From positions 1-64,000 of the forward strand of contig JAAVHZ010000016.1 of the NCBI GenBank assembly GCA_014799465.1: 64,000 bases of DNA, given 5' to 3'. Below are positions 18,885 to 27,994 of this stretch, piece after piece. The stretch is from Lachnospiraceae bacterium (lineage in GTDB: Bacteria > Bacillota > Clostridia > Lachnospirales > Lachnospiraceae). The notes beneath the pieces are model-generated. The model was not told the origin of the DNA. It saw nothing but the letters and a program-made list of their open reading frames with translations, and made no database searches. A program made the translations under genes and the position numbers. The stretch's first letter is position 1. Every line of letters begins with the position of its first letter.

Positions 18885-19085
18885 ATGCTTCTTTTTAACT
18901 AATGCTGAAGGATTTTTAACATATGATTTCACAACTGTACCACAATTTAAGCAGATTTTATGATAAAGTACCTGTGATTTAAAACTAATTATTTCATTAG
19001 CAGGAGAAACACTGCCATATGCGGTTTGCATTCCTTCTATAAATTCTTCATTTCCACAATAAGGGCATTTTTCCTGAGTTTCCAT
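18882..19085 (-). CDS. Small zinc-ribbon protein
   Basis: 67 residues with two CxxC knuckles, CPYCGNEEF near the N-terminus and CLNCGTVV near residue 46, forming one zinc ribbon. A serine/glycine segment and a basic tail (VKKKH) lie around them. GGAGG precedes the ATG by about 10 nt. Small ribbons like this are common and may bind nucleic acid or protein. It is a single gene, convergent with valS; the specific role is not known. Confidence 0.7.
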   Translation of the reverse strand: METQEKCPYCGNEEFIEGMQTAYGSVSPANEIISFKSQVLYHKICLNCGTVVKSYVKNPSALVKKKH

Positions 19086-19212
19086 TTCATAATTCCTCCA
19101 ATGTACAAGATTATTATTATAGCCGATTATACCATAATATTTTTTTGTGGTAAAGTATCATGAGTAATGTTATACTTATATACAGCAAAATCCGAAGAAA
19201 GGCAGTTTATAT

Positions 19213-19878
19213 ATGGATATAATAGCGAGAATATATAACGATTTTAATGAGAAATTCGGAATACCCAGACAGAGTGGCATAGTGGATGAAATGGAATCGC
19301 ATATTATCTTTGAAAACAAGTATCGTAACCCTGATTCGGTCAAAGGACTTGAAGAATATGATTATATATGGTTGATATGGGGATTTTCAGAAAATAAAAC
19401 ATCCGGTTTTAAAGCAGCAGTCAGACCACCGAGGTTAGGCGGAAATATAAAGAAAGGTGTATTTGCCACAAGGTCATCATTCAGACCGAATGGTCTAGGA
19501 CTGTCTTCGGTCAGATTATTATCCATGGAAAAAAGCAGTCAGGGCATGATACTTAAAGTTACAGGGGCAGACTTGATGAATGGTACACCCATATATGATA
19601 TAAAACCATATCTTGCATATACAGACAGCCATCCTGAAGCAAAATGCGGATTTGCTGATGAGGCGGCAGGATATTCGATAGAAGTACATATAAGTGAAGA
19701 ACTTTTAAATATTATACCTGATGATAAAAGAAATACTGTTCTAAAAATACTCGAAAATGACCCAAGACCTGCTTATCATAAAGATGGGAATAGAGTATAT
19801 GGCGTAAATTATGCAGGATATAATATAAGATTTATAGTAGAAGATGGAGTACTTATTGTTAAAGAGGTAGAGAAATAG
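19213..19878 (+). CDS. trmO: tRNA (N6-threonylcarbamoyladenosine-37)-N6-methyltransferase TrmO
   Basis: 221 residues of the TsaA/UPF0066 family, a SAM-dependent enzyme with an unusual beta-barrel fold that N6-methylates t6A37 in certain tRNAs. Visible signatures: FGIPRQSG, RNPDSVKGLEEYDYIWLIWGF, VRPPRLGG, the strongly conserved GVFATRSSFRPNGLGLSSVRL, GADLMNGTPIYDIKPY and AYTDS. The C-terminal 60 residues form the extra domain found in longer members. A membrane protein gene follows after 11 nt. Confidence 0.9.
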   Translation: MDIIARIYNDFNEKFGIPRQSGIVDEMESHIIFENKYRNPDSVKGLEEYDYIWLIWGFSENKTSGFKAAVRPPRLGGNIKKGVFATRSSFRPNGLGLSSVRLLSMEKSSQGMILKVTGADLMNGTPIYDIKPYLAYTDSHPEAKCGFADEAAGYSIEVHISEELLNIIPDDKRNTVLKILENDPRPAYHKDGNRVYGVNYAGYNIRFIVEDGVLIVKEVEK

Positions 19879-19889
19879 GAGGGAAATGC

Positions 19890-20879
19890 ATGGCAAATGG
19901 ATTAGTATCTAAAATATATAAGCATAGATTCAATATAATTGCAGGATTATTTCTGATATTAGGTGTTATCTTTGCAGTTGAAAATTTCATTGTATTTACA
20001 AATCTTAATTATAAAGGCAAGAGAATGGATGAATTAAGCATCGGAAGTCTGCACAAAGGTATATACATAAAAGATAATATGACATATACATATGGTAATG
20101 TCGGAGAATTGACAGGAAGAAAATCAACTCAGATATATTTAGTTGATATAGGAAGTGAACGTAACCAGTATATGGAAATGCTTGTAAAGAAGAGCAGTTT
20201 TTATCAAAAGGACAATGATATTGAAAAGCTGCATACATTTTTTCCGGGAGGATATAAGGTGCTGAACACAAGCAGGAAAGTAAAGCTGTATGCAATTGTA
20301 GAAAAGAATAAACCTTTACTTTATGATTTTTACAAAGAGTTATTTAATAATAAATCAGATGATTTGAAGAATGTCGTATCTAAAGATTATGTTATACGTG
20401 TGGTAAATCCCGATGATTATAAAAGGAATATGATTGGCGGAATATTCTTGATTATTTTAGGCGGAATAGTATATGCTTATGCTCATTTAAAAAAGAAGAA
20501 AGAACGTGAAAATGATAATACTGCAGAGGATACAGAAAATGAAACCAAGCCTAAAGGGTTGTTTTCAAGAGGAGTGTTGGAAGGCAGGGAAGTACTTTCC
20601 GTAGAACTGGTATGGGAAGAAGGCAATATAATATTTAAAGAAAAAAGTATGATAGAGCGAATAATCAATGCACTTGATGATGTGGTGGATGAATCAGATG
20701 ATTTTGCATCAGTGCAGGGAAATGCAATATGTACTTTTATGTTTCAATTGGAAGATTGTACAGATATTATTTTTGAAATGTGGGCTGAAAAAAGGATAAA
20801 ATCTGTAGGCGGTTTTTACTATATAAGTGAAAATGCTTATAATGAACTGTATGATATTTGGAAAGGAAAAGTGTATTAA
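19890..20879 (+). CDS. Uncharacterised two-TM membrane protein
   Basis: 329 residues. TM1 at about 14-33, an outside domain of about 140 residues, and TM2 at about 180-198 (MIGGIFLIILGGIVYAYA). A cytoplasmic KKKKER stretch and acidic linker (NDNTAEDTENE) lead to a soluble C-terminal domain (about 225-329) with VELVWEEGNIIFKEKSMIER and a final aromatic strand. I do not recognise a family with confidence; DUF6709-like proteins come to mind. GGAGGG lies before the ATG. Its stop overlaps the start of the cysteine-cluster gene (TAATG), so the two are translationally coupled. Confidence 0.6.
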   Translation: MANGLVSKIYKHRFNIIAGLFLILGVIFAVENFIVFTNLNYKGKRMDELSIGSLHKGIYIKDNMTYTYGNVGELTGRKSTQIYLVDIGSERNQYMEMLVKKSSFYQKDNDIEKLHTFFPGGYKVLNTSRKVKLYAIVEKNKPLLYDFYKELFNNKSDDLKNVVSKDYVIRVVNPDDYKRNMIGGIFLIILGGIVYAYAHLKKKKERENDNTAEDTENETKPKGLFSRGVLEGREVLSVELVWEEGNIIFKEKSMIERIINALDDVVDESDDFASVQGNAICTFMFQLEDCTDIIFEMWAEKRIKSVGGFYYISENAYNELYDIWKGKVY

Positions 20880-21541
20880 TGAAAAGGAACTGCAGTCTTA
20901 GCGATATATCAGATGGAAGATTATATAATTCAAATGACATGGTAAAGGCAGACTGTCTTGAATGTAAGGGGTGTTCTGCCTGTTGTAAAGGAATGGGAAA
21001 TTCAATAGTACTTGATCCTTTGGATATTTACAGATTGTGTACAGGTCTTGGCACTGATTTTAACGGACTTCTGGTATCAGCAATAGAACTTAATGTGGTG
21101 GATGGGATTATTCTGCCGAATCTAAAGATGTCAGGGATAGAAGAAAAGTGCGTGTTTCTAAATGAAGAGGGACGATGCAGTATACATCCGTTCAGACCGG
21201 GAATATGCAGGATGTTTCCACTGGGCAGGTATTATGAGAATGGAAGTTATAAGTATTTTCTTCAGGTTAATGAGTGCAGGAATAAAAACAGGGCGAAGAT
21301 AAAGGTATCAAAATGGATTGATACAGACGATTTAAAAAAATATGAAAATTATATTAATGACTGGCACTATTTTCTTGTAGATGTGCAGGAAAAAATAATG
21401 TTATCACAGGAAAATGATACATATATAAAAAATATTAATATGTATATACTAAATACATTTTTTGTTTCGGATTATAAAGAAGAATTTTATATTGAATTTG
21501 ATAGAAGACTTATGGAGGCAAAAAATACCTTATTGAAATAA
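20879..21541 (+). CDS. YkgJ-type cysteine cluster protein
   Basis: 220 residues with the CxxCCxxM metal-binding signature (CKGCSACCKGMGNSIVL near residue 30), followed by CVFLNEEGRCSIHPFRPGICRMFPLG and a later NEC. This is the YkgJ (formerly UPF0153) zinc- or iron-chelating fold, usually of unknown function. The ATG at 20879 overlaps the preceding stop; the longer TTG frame is not supported. feoAB starts 28 nt downstream on the same strand, which makes a link to iron handling possible but unproven. Confidence 0.8.
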   Translation: MKRNCSLSDISDGRLYNSNDMVKADCLECKGCSACCKGMGNSIVLDPLDIYRLCTGLGTDFNGLLVSAIELNVVDGIILPNLKMSGIEEKCVFLNEEGRCSIHPFRPGICRMFPLGRYYENGSYKYFLQVNECRNKNRAKIKVSKWIDTDDLKKYENYINDWHYFLVDVQEKIMLSQENDTYIKNINMYILNTFFVSDYKEEFYIEFDRRLMEAKNTLLK

Positions 21542-21569
21542 AATATCTGATACAGAAGGAGGCACTATC

Positions 21570-23927
21570 ATGACACTCGCAGAATTGAAGACAGGTATGA
21601 GTGCGACTATTGATAAGGTGGAAGGCAAAGGAGCATTAAGACGGCATTTTCTTGATATGGGACTTATACCGGGAACAAGAGTTAAGCTTGTGAAGGTAGC
21701 ACCAATGGGAGATCCGATGGAACTTAGAATAAGGGGATATGAACTTACGATAAGAAATGATGACGCACAGAAAATACATATAATAAATCCGGGAAATGAT
21801 GAAAATAAGGAACCGGAGATTTTAGAGAATCCTAAAACAGAGCATCCGGGACTTGGTGAAATGGGTGCATATCATGTCAGGAGACGTGGCAGCGAAATAA
21901 GAGATGGAGAAACTATATCATTTGCACTTGCAGGCAATCAGAACAGCGGAAAGACAACATTGTTTAATCAGCTTACAGGTTCTAACCAGCATGTAGGTAA
22001 TTTCCCGGGAGTTACAGTTGATAGAAAAGATGGGCAGATACGTAATTATCCGGAGACACTGGTCACAGATTTACCGGGAATATATTCTATGTCACCATAT
22101 ACTAACGAAGAGATAGTAACGAGAGAATTTTTGTTAGAAGACAGACCAAGAGGGATTATTAATATAGTGGATGCTACTAATATAGAGAGAAATCTATATC
22201 TTACCATGCAGCTGATAGAACTGGATATTCCTATGGTACTTGCCCTTAATATGATGGATGAGGTAAGGGAAAACGGAGGGACAATCCGCATAAATGAATT
22301 GGAGGCGGCACTTGGAATTCCGGTTATACCGATTTCGGCTTCTAAAAATGAAGGTATAGATGAGCTTGTAGAGCATGCGGTACATGTGGCAAGATACAGG
22401 GAAAGACCGGGAAGAATGGACTTTTGTGATGCAAATGGAGCTGATGGAGGTGCATTGCACAGATGTCTCCATTCTATAATGCACCTTATAGAAAACCATG
22501 CACACAATTATAAGATTCCAATAAGGTTTGCCGCCAGTAAGCTGGTAGAGGGCGACAGCATAATATTGGAAAAACTTCATCTTGACCAAAATGAGAAGGA
22601 AACTCTGGAGCATATAATCAGTCAAATGGAAACTGAAGGCGGCATGGACAGGGAAGCTGCACTGGCTGACATGCGGTTTGGATTTATTGAAAAGATATGC
22701 AGTGCATCAGTAGTAAAGCAGGGAGAGAGTAAAGAACATATAAGAAGCCGTAAAATAGATAGTGTTCTTACCGGAAAGTATACTGCATTACCAATGTTTG
22801 GAATTATAATGGCATTAATATTCTGGCTTACATTTGGAGTAATAGGCAAAATGCTTTCTGATGGTCTGGCAATGGGAATAGATGCACTTACGGATATATG
22901 TGATAAAGCATTGTCGGAATACGGAATTAATCCGGTAGTACATTCATTGGTAATAGATGGGATATTTGCAGGTGTAGGAAGTGTATTAAGCTTTCTTCCG
23001 GTTATAGTTACTTTGTTTTTCTTTCTGTCAATATTAGAAGACAGCGGATATATGGCAAGGGTGGCATTTGTTATGGATAAGCTTCTTAGAAAGATAGGAT
23101 TGTCAGGCAGGAGCTTTGTACCAATGCTGATAGGATTCGGATGCTCCGTACCTGCAATTATGGCTACAAGAACACTTCCGTCTGAAAGAGACAGGAAAAT
23201 GACTATACTCCTTACACCATTTATGAGCTGTTCTGCAAAACTTCCGATATATGGGCTGTTTACGGCAGCATTCTTTCCAAAGTATGGGGCATTGGTTATG
23301 ATATTGCTTTATTTTTCCGGTATTGCAGTAGGAATTTTATATGCTCTTTTGTTAAAGAGCACAAAATTCAGAGGAGAGCCGGTTCCTTTTGTTATGGAGC
23401 TTCCTAATTACAGATTCCCAAGTGCAAAAAATGTATGGCATCTTGTATGGGATAAGGCAAAAGATTTTATTACAAAGGCATTTACTATTATTTTCTTAGC
23501 GACAATAATTATATGGTTCCTTCAGACTTTTGATACGAGATTAAATGTGGTAACAGATTCTTCAGACAGTCTTCTTGCAATGATTGGAGGTATAATAACT
23601 CCTTTATTTAAGCCGTTGGGATTTAATGACTGGAGAGTGTCTACAGCACTTATTACAGGTTTTACGGCAAAGGAAAGTGTGGTTAGTACACTTACAGTAT
23701 TAGCAGGAGGCAGTACATCTGCTCTTGGCACTATGTTTGTACCATTTACGGCATTTGTGTTTCTTATTTTTACACTTTTATATACACCTTGTGTTGCGGC
23801 TGTATCAGCGGTGAAAAGGGAACTGGGGAACAGATGGGCATTTTCATTGGTGGTATTGCAGTGTGTTATAGCGTGGATAGTGGCATTTTTGGTGCATTTT
23901 ATTGGAAGTGTGGCTGGATTGGGATAA
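21570..23927 (+). CDS. feoB: Fused FeoA-FeoB ferrous iron transporter
   Basis: 785 residues. Residues 1-75 are an SH3-like FeoA domain (MTLAELKTGMSATIDKV ... LDMGLIPGTRVKLVK). A short linker precedes the FeoB G-domain: G1 GNQNSGKTT at about 124, G2 region NFPGVTVDRK, G3 DLPGIYS, G4 NMMD. The GDI-like helical segment comes next, then about 10 TM helices from about residue 395, including SGRSFVPMLIGFGCSVPAIMATRT with the conserved Cys and CSAKLPIYG in the gate. It imports Fe2+ across the cytoplasmic membrane. AGAAGGAGG lies before ATG. No Fur-box-like palindrome was seen upstream; it may be read from the upstream ykgJ gene. Confidence 0.93.
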   Translation: MTLAELKTGMSATIDKVEGKGALRRHFLDMGLIPGTRVKLVKVAPMGDPMELRIRGYELTIRNDDAQKIHIINPGNDENKEPEILENPKTEHPGLGEMGAYHVRRRGSEIRDGETISFALAGNQNSGKTTLFNQLTGSNQHVGNFPGVTVDRKDGQIRNYPETLVTDLPGIYSMSPYTNEEIVTREFLLEDRPRGIINIVDATNIERNLYLTMQLIELDIPMVLALNMMDEVRENGGTIRINELEAALGIPVIPISASKNEGIDELVEHAVHVARYRERPGRMDFCDANGADGGALHRCLHSIMHLIENHAHNYKIPIRFAASKLVEGDSIILEKLHLDQNEKETLEHIISQMETEGGMDREAALADMRFGFIEKICSASVVKQGESKEHIRSRKIDSVLTGKYTALPMFGIIMALIFWLTFGVIGKMLSDGLAMGIDALTDICDKALSEYGINPVVHSLVIDGIFAGVGSVLSFLPVIVTLFFFLSILEDSGYMARVAFVMDKLLRKIGLSGRSFVPMLIGFGCSVPAIMATRTLPSERDRKMTILLTPFMSCSAKLPIYGLFTAAFFPKYGALVMILLYFSGIAVGILYALLLKSTKFRGEPVPFVMELPNYRFPSAKNVWHLVWDKAKDFITKAFTIIFLATIIIWFLQTFDTRLNVVTDSSDSLLAMIGGIITPLFKPLGFNDWRVSTALITGFTAKESVVSTLTVLAGGSTSALGTMFVPFTAFVFLIFTLLYTPCVAAVSAVKRELGNRWAFSLVVLQCVIAWIVAFLVHFIGSVAGLG

Positions 23928-23944
23928 ATGGAAAGGAAATTAAC

Positions 23945-24721
23945 ATGAATACAAAAATGATTTTGACAGACCTTGATAAAACACTGCTCTGTTCTGATGG
24001 GAGCGTATCGGAACATACAAAACATGTTCTGAAAAGATGTCAGGACAGCGGAATTCTTGTTGTAATTGCTACTGCTAGATATTGGATAGGAGCAGAACGC
24101 TACATAGAAGAAATCCGGCCGGATTATGAAATTACAACAGATGGCACACTTATTCATCATCATGGAAAACAAATGTATAGTTGCTGTATGGATATTAAGA
24201 CCGGAAATCAAATCATACAGGCTTTGTTGAAACAAAATCCTAAAACAGAAATAACTGTAGCATCAGGACAACAGGTTTTTTGGAATAGCCAACACATATC
24301 AGAATCAGAAAAATTACATAAGGCAGTTTTTAATGATTATGGAAAGCCGTTATCTTGTAATATAAATAAAATTGTGGCAGAACTTTCTGACAGTAAAATA
24401 GCAGAAGAAATTGCAAATAAAAATAACTGCCGTCTGCAAAGCTATCGGGGAGAAAAATGGTATGCTTTCCTGCCGGAAAAATCAGGCAAGGTACAGGCAA
24501 TTCTCGAATTAGTAAAGTCATTGAATATGGATTTAAGAGATATTGTATGTTTTGGTGATGATAAAAATGACATAGGGATGCTCCAAATGTGTGGAACAGG
24601 TGTTGCTGTTTCCAATGCTGTCATGGAGGTTAAAGAATATGCGGACTGTATCACGCTGTCAAATGATGAGGACGGAGTGGCAGATTGGATTGAAAAAAAT
24701 GTACTTAATCAAAGGCATTGA
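23945..24721 (+). CDS. HAD-superfamily (Cof-type) phosphatase
   Basis: 259 residues of subclass IIB. Motif I DLDKTLL (nucleophile Asp), a Thr in IATAR (motif II region), and motif IV GDDKNDIGML with the Mg-binding aspartates. The mid-chain cap domain is of the Cof type. These enzymes dephosphorylate sugar phosphates or cofactors such as FMN and PLP. ATG 23945 follows AAAGGAAA; the longer frame would overlap feoB. A paralogue of equal length, with DLDNTLL and GDDINDIDM, lies on the other strand at 41134-41913. Confidence 0.88.
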   Translation: MNTKMILTDLDKTLLCSDGSVSEHTKHVLKRCQDSGILVVIATARYWIGAERYIEEIRPDYEITTDGTLIHHHGKQMYSCCMDIKTGNQIIQALLKQNPKTEITVASGQQVFWNSQHISESEKLHKAVFNDYGKPLSCNINKIVAELSDSKIAEEIANKNNCRLQSYRGEKWYAFLPEKSGKVQAILELVKSLNMDLRDIVCFGDDKNDIGMLQMCGTGVAVSNAVMEVKEYADCITLSNDEDGVADWIEKNVLNQRH

Positions 24722-24733
24722 AAGGTGTTACAT

Positions 24734-25135
24734 ATGGAAAGAGTATTGGCAAACAAAAAACAGTACACACGCGATTTAGCCATGCAGATTGTAAAAAATG
24801 GTTCAAATGAGGAAAAATCGGAATTGGCGATAGCATTAGGATTTGATTGTATGGATTATGGATTTGCGCAATCAATGTGTATTGAGCTTTTGAAGATGGA
24901 GGATGAAATTATCAGAGGCAATGCAGTAATTGGACTGGCTCATATAGCACGCAGATTCAAAAAACTTGACAAAAGGATTGTAAAACCTTATTTATTGAGG
25001 GAACTTAGAGAAAATGTGGGATGCAGAGATTTAATTGTGGAGGCAATTAATGATATCAATATGCATTTAGATTGGAATATAGCAAATCGAAAGCAGATTA
25101 GTAATATTAGGAGGCTGCATGAAGAATTATTTTAA
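24734..25135 (+). CDS. HEAT-repeat-like small protein
   Basis: 133 residues, all alpha in character. The helical units KSELAIALGFDCMDYGFAQS, RGNAVIGLAHIARRF and GCRDLIVEAINDINMHLDW look like HEAT/armadillo repeats that scaffold protein contacts. ATG 24734 is preferred (AAAGG 8 nt upstream) over GTG 24725. Its stop overlaps the next gene by 17 nt. It opens the accessory region at 24.7-28.6 kb, where small immunity-like genes accumulate, so it may be an immunity protein without its toxin; this is an inference from context. Confidence 0.55.
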   Translation: MERVLANKKQYTRDLAMQIVKNGSNEEKSELAIALGFDCMDYGFAQSMCIELLKMEDEIIRGNAVIGLAHIARRFKKLDKRIVKPYLLRELRENVGCRDLIVEAINDINMHLDWNIANRKQISNIRRLHEELF

Positions 25136-25433
25136 AATATTTATGATTACTTTGATATTTCAGATTGGATGGGTAGTATTCATAAGGGGATTACCGTATA
25201 TACAAGGTATCTCTTCAGATATTCTGGGTTATGGTCTTTTTCTTGTATTTCCACTTTCAATTATTATAGATATTGTGTTAGCAATAAAGTGGGGGAATAG
25301 TACAAAAGAAAAATTATTATGTATTTTTCTTATGCCGACAAATTATACATGGGTTTTGATGATATGGATGGCAATCTGGATACTTAAAAAGTTTATGGAT
25401 GCGATGAGCGACTTTGGAAACAGTTGGGGTTAA
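25119..25433 (+). CDS. Small membrane protein, three TM helices
   Basis: 104 residues with hydrophobic helices at about 5-22, 35-55 and 66-90, and a short polar tail. AGGAGG lies 5 nt before the ATG, inside the end of the HEAT-like gene (17-nt overlap), so translation of the two is probably coupled. I do not recognise the family. In this context a membrane-type immunity protein is possible but unproven. Confidence 0.5.
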   Translation: MKNYFKIFMITLIFQIGWVVFIRGLPYIQGISSDILGYGLFLVFPLSIIIDIVLAIKWGNSTKEKLLCIFLMPTNYTWVLMIWMAIWILKKFMDAMSDFGNSWG

Positions 25434-25444
25434 TGGTCATAATA

Positions 25445-25492
25445 CTTTTATTCCCGCGAGCAACGAGCCAAGTGGCTGCTTGCAGACATTTG
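25445..25492. repeat. Partial copy of the palindromic repeat at 2477
   Basis: 48 nt identical to 2477-2524 except G for A at one site, which changes an A-T pair to G-T in the stem GCGAGCA/TGCTTGC. The GC-rich 17-bp inverted repeat of the longer copy is absent here. It lies between two small accessory genes. Confidence 0.75.
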
Positions 25493-25544
25493 ACTCTGCA
25501 TGTTTACAGTGTCAGTCAATATGTGAAAATCAGGAGAATAAAAG

Positions 25545-25919
25545 ATGAACAGAAAATTTAGAATTGAAGACAATGAATTATTAGACAAAAGTCATTATCC
25601 TGTAAAAGTAGTATTTGATATGGTTAGTGATGAAAGATTTGAAAAAGTAATTTGGGGAATATGTAATAATATTGGATTTGGAGAAAATTATGGTGCATGT
25701 GTGTTCTGGGATGATTTGGATGATTATGATAAAGCTGATACAGAATTTTATGAAGGGGCTGAATTCGGCTTAAATAGTGGAGAAGAAACTATTATAAGTC
25801 CAAAAGAATTATTGTATTACTTAAATATCGTGTGTGAAAAATATTGTGAGGACTGCTTGAAAGATAAAGAAGAATTAACAAAATTGCTTGAATTGTATAA
25901 GGAGAAGAATGGAATATGA
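25545..25919 (+). CDS. Putative CdiI-type ribonuclease-toxin immunity protein
   Basis: 124 residues, acidic and soluble. The pattern of N-terminal charged strands, then CVFWDDLDDYDKADTEFYEG, then an aromatic segment ELLYYLNIVCEKYCEDCLKDKEEL, resembles the immunity family attached to CDI RNase toxins as I recall it. No toxin gene lies directly upstream, so it would be an orphan. A ribosome site AGGAG precedes the ATG. The assignment needs a profile search; small acidic Clostridial proteins of other kinds can look alike. Confidence 0.45.
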   Translation: MNRKFRIEDNELLDKSHYPVKVVFDMVSDERFEKVIWGICNNIGFGENYGACVFWDDLDDYDKADTEFYEGAEFGLNSGEETIISPKELLYYLNIVCEKYCEDCLKDKEELTKLLELYKEKNGI

Positions 25920-25987
25920 TAAAGACAAAATATAAGAATTTTGAGAAAATAAATAAGTACAAAATGGTAGTGCTGGAGGAAATATAA

Positions 25988-26434
25988 ATGTTTACTATAT
26001 TTTTATTTTTGTTATTTATCATATCTATTGCGATAATATACGAAATCAAGACATACAACATTCATCCATATATATGGGTTGTTGGTGGCATATTAGGTCT
26101 GGTGTGTAATGTTATGGGGTTGGGAATTGTTTCATGGTTGGAGGGTGTGATTGCAGGAGTCGTTTTGTTATTAATGGTAATTATAATTATATTGTCGGAT
26201 GCATTAAGCAGGTGCGTTGGTGGGGGAACATTAAAAGGCTTTTTTACAATTGGAATGTTACTGGGACGCTATAGTTTTTTTACTGTTATAAATTTTATTG
26301 TTATATATTTGATTTGTAAGATACTTCTAAGGAAAGGTTTCATACGTGGAAGAGGGCTGCTCTATGGTACCCCTTTATTATTCATATGTGTAGTGTTTAC
26401 TTGTGGGGAATATTTTTTTATCAGCTATTTATAA
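25988..26434 (+). CDS. Multi-TM membrane protein of unknown function
   Basis: 148 residues with four hydrophobic segments at about 2-18, 25-45, 53-70 and 85-115, and a last one near the C-terminus. Few charged residues lie between them. GGAGG precedes the ATG by about 6 nt. Family not recognised. It sits among immunity-like genes in the accessory stretch. Confidence 0.45.
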   Translation: MFTIFLFLLFIISIAIIYEIKTYNIHPYIWVVGGILGLVCNVMGLGIVSWLEGVIAGVVLLLMVIIIILSDALSRCVGGGTLKGFFTIGMLLGRYSFFTVINFIVIYLICKILLRKGFIRGRGLLYGTPLLFICVVFTCGEYFFISYL

Positions 26435-26453
26435 CGATAAAGGGGAAGGGATA

Positions 26454-26666
26454 ATGGAATATTTTACAAAAGGTAGTTTAGAAAATACAGGATGGGAAAT
26501 AGATATTAGTATAAAATCGGCAAAGGACACCATTATCAGAATTCTTAAAGTGATTAGTAATCAGCAATTTGCAAATGAACTTGTAAGATTAGAGCATCCT
26601 ATGGGCGGTTTAGAATCATTTAAAGTTATGACACTATGCATGGAAGAAACTGGTATAGTGTACTAA
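26454..26666 (+). CDS. Small soluble protein of unknown function
   Basis: 70 residues, mixed alpha/beta in character (WEIDISIKSAKDTIIRIL, then FANELVRLEHPMGG). GGGGAAGGG lies just before the ATG. It starts 19 nt after the stop of the membrane protein gene. I do not recognise it; it may be a truncated immunity or accessory protein. Confidence 0.4.
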   Translation: MEYFTKGSLENTGWEIDISIKSAKDTIIRILKVISNQQFANELVRLEHPMGGLESFKVMTLCMEETGIVY

Positions 26667-26741
26667 TTCAAAGTGATGTTTAGAATAAGTGTATAAAAAA
26701 TTATTATATCATAAAATTAATTTGTAATGTTTAAAATGTTG

Positions 26742-26830
26742 GTGAGGTGTGCAAAAATATTAGTGAAGTTATAAAAATACATAAAAACTGTAAAAAAATC
26801 GTACTTAAATTAAGAAATTGCACACTTCAC
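26742..26830. repeat. Inverted repeat in a gene-free AT-rich stretch
   Basis: GTGAGGTGTGCAA (26742-26754) against TTGCACACTTCAC (26818-26830): 13 bp with one G-T position, enclosing 63 nt of AT-rich DNA. It lies within the 271-bp gap before the broken toxin gene, in which I see no other feature. Confidence 0.5.
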
Positions 26831-26937
26831 AAACTAATTATACAAATGTATAAAAATTGAGTTAAAATATTAATATGTATTTGCAAAAATTACTTTACAT
26901 GTAATGGGAGAAAAATTAATATAAGGACGGAAATAAT

Positions 26938-27573
26938 ATGACAAGAGTTCAAGAAGGTGCAACAATAGGAGATAGAGCTTTGATATTGAGAATGTCGAAG
27001 GAAGATAAGATTAAGAGTATTCTTGAGTTAGAAAGAGGAGAAAAGAAAATTAGTGATAAAAGAGGGAATAAAATTGAAAGACTAAAAGAATTAAGAAATT
27101 CGTTACCTAACAAATATCAAGTGACAGATAGTTATGGTAATAAAATAGGAAATATTGCATATTCAACATCTGAAATTGAGGGATATTCAATAGAAGAACT
27201 TAAGTCATTCAGTAAATACTGAAATAAAGAAAAAAACGGAATAAAAAATCCAATAGGCGGTTGGGTTTCATCAGTGGAAAATCCTGCATATAGTAATTAT
27301 GTGTTAAAAGTAAATTCGGATAATGAAGTAGATGATGTTAATGGATTTTTTAGAAATAATGATACAGAGTATAAAATTTTAGAGTGTTATAATCAAATTT
27401 TTAATGGAAATTATGGAGTTAAAGGAAAAATTATTATTGTATCGGAAAGACAAGTATGTCCAAGTTGTGATAATGTAATAAAAGCATTCAGTAGAGATTA
27501 TAAAAATTTAGAGATTACTTTGATTGATGAATCGGGAAAAACGTATATTGTAAAAAATGGAGTAGTTAAGTAA
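26938..27573 (+). pseudogene. Broken deaminase-type polymorphic toxin domain
   Basis: An open frame of 94 codons ends at TGA 27220-27222 and continues in the same frame to 27573. Joined, it reads as the deaminase fold of the BURPS668_1122-like toxin class: IGNIAYSTSEIEGYSIEELKSF, the NGIKNPIGGW connection, NDTEYKILE (DxE-type zinc/proton-shuttle motif) and SERQVCPSCDNVIKAF (CxxC zinc motif), then KNLEITLIDESGK. Such C-terminal toxin domains deaminate nucleic acid bases or nucleotides in rival cells. There is no N-terminal delivery region, and the TGA splits the fold, so it is probably inactive. A putative immunity gene follows after 12 nt. Confidence 0.65.
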
Positions 27574-27585
27574 AAGGAGGATATT

Positions 27586-27981
27586 ATGGAAATATGTCAA
27601 TATGAGTTCCAATTTCAAAATGAATTTATGGGAATTATAGAAAAAAGAATTGGCGGTTTGCTAGATGTTTCGATTAATCAAGAGAACATGATTAGAATTG
27701 ATAAAGAGCAACAAAGTTTTATTTTAAGAAGGAAAGATTCTGAAAATTTTATGCTTTTTTCAGCAAATCAGGCAAGTTATGTATATTTGTTGATTGTAAG
27801 ATGTGAAAAAAAATATGAAGAAGATTTAAGGCATATACTACTGGAGATTTGTGATGATATTGAAGAAGACTATGGTGAGGACCATAGAAGAGAAGTAAGA
27901 GATGTAGTATTAGAAAAAAGTAACAGGTTTTCAAAATTAGAAGAAAAATATAAAATATCAAAAATGTTTAATATTAAATAA
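27586..27981 (+). CDS. Putative immunity protein for the deaminase toxin
   Basis: 131 residues, soluble, with many E/D/K and a long helical C-terminal half. AAAAGGAGG lies just before the ATG. It follows the broken toxin frame by 12 nt, the usual place of an immunity gene; the assignment rests only on that position. Its frame is intact though the toxin is not. Family not recognised. Confidence 0.5.
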   Translation: MEICQYEFQFQNEFMGIIEKRIGGLLDVSINQENMIRIDKEQQSFILRRKDSENFMLFSANQASYVYLLIVRCEKKYEEDLRHILLEICDDIEEDYGEDHRREVRDVVLEKSNRFSKLEEKYKISKMFNIK

Positions 27982-27994
27982 ATATAATTAAGCT

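Noticed and set aside
21541-21569. Fur box upstream of feoAB.
   Set aside because: The gap to the upstream gene is 28 nt and shows no 7-1-7 type palindrome.
23789-23944. N-terminal extension of the HAD gene.
   Set aside because: It overlaps the feoB end in another frame and reads as the shadow of TM codons; ATG 23945 has a proper ribosome site and fits the family start.
23522-24235. Long minus-strand frame of 237 codons across feoB and the HAD gene.
   Set aside because: It is antisense to two well supported genes and has no family features.
27220-27222. TGA in the deaminase toxin as selenocysteine.
   Set aside because: No SECIS-like hairpin is evident just downstream and the position is not catalytic; a nonsense mutation is simpler.
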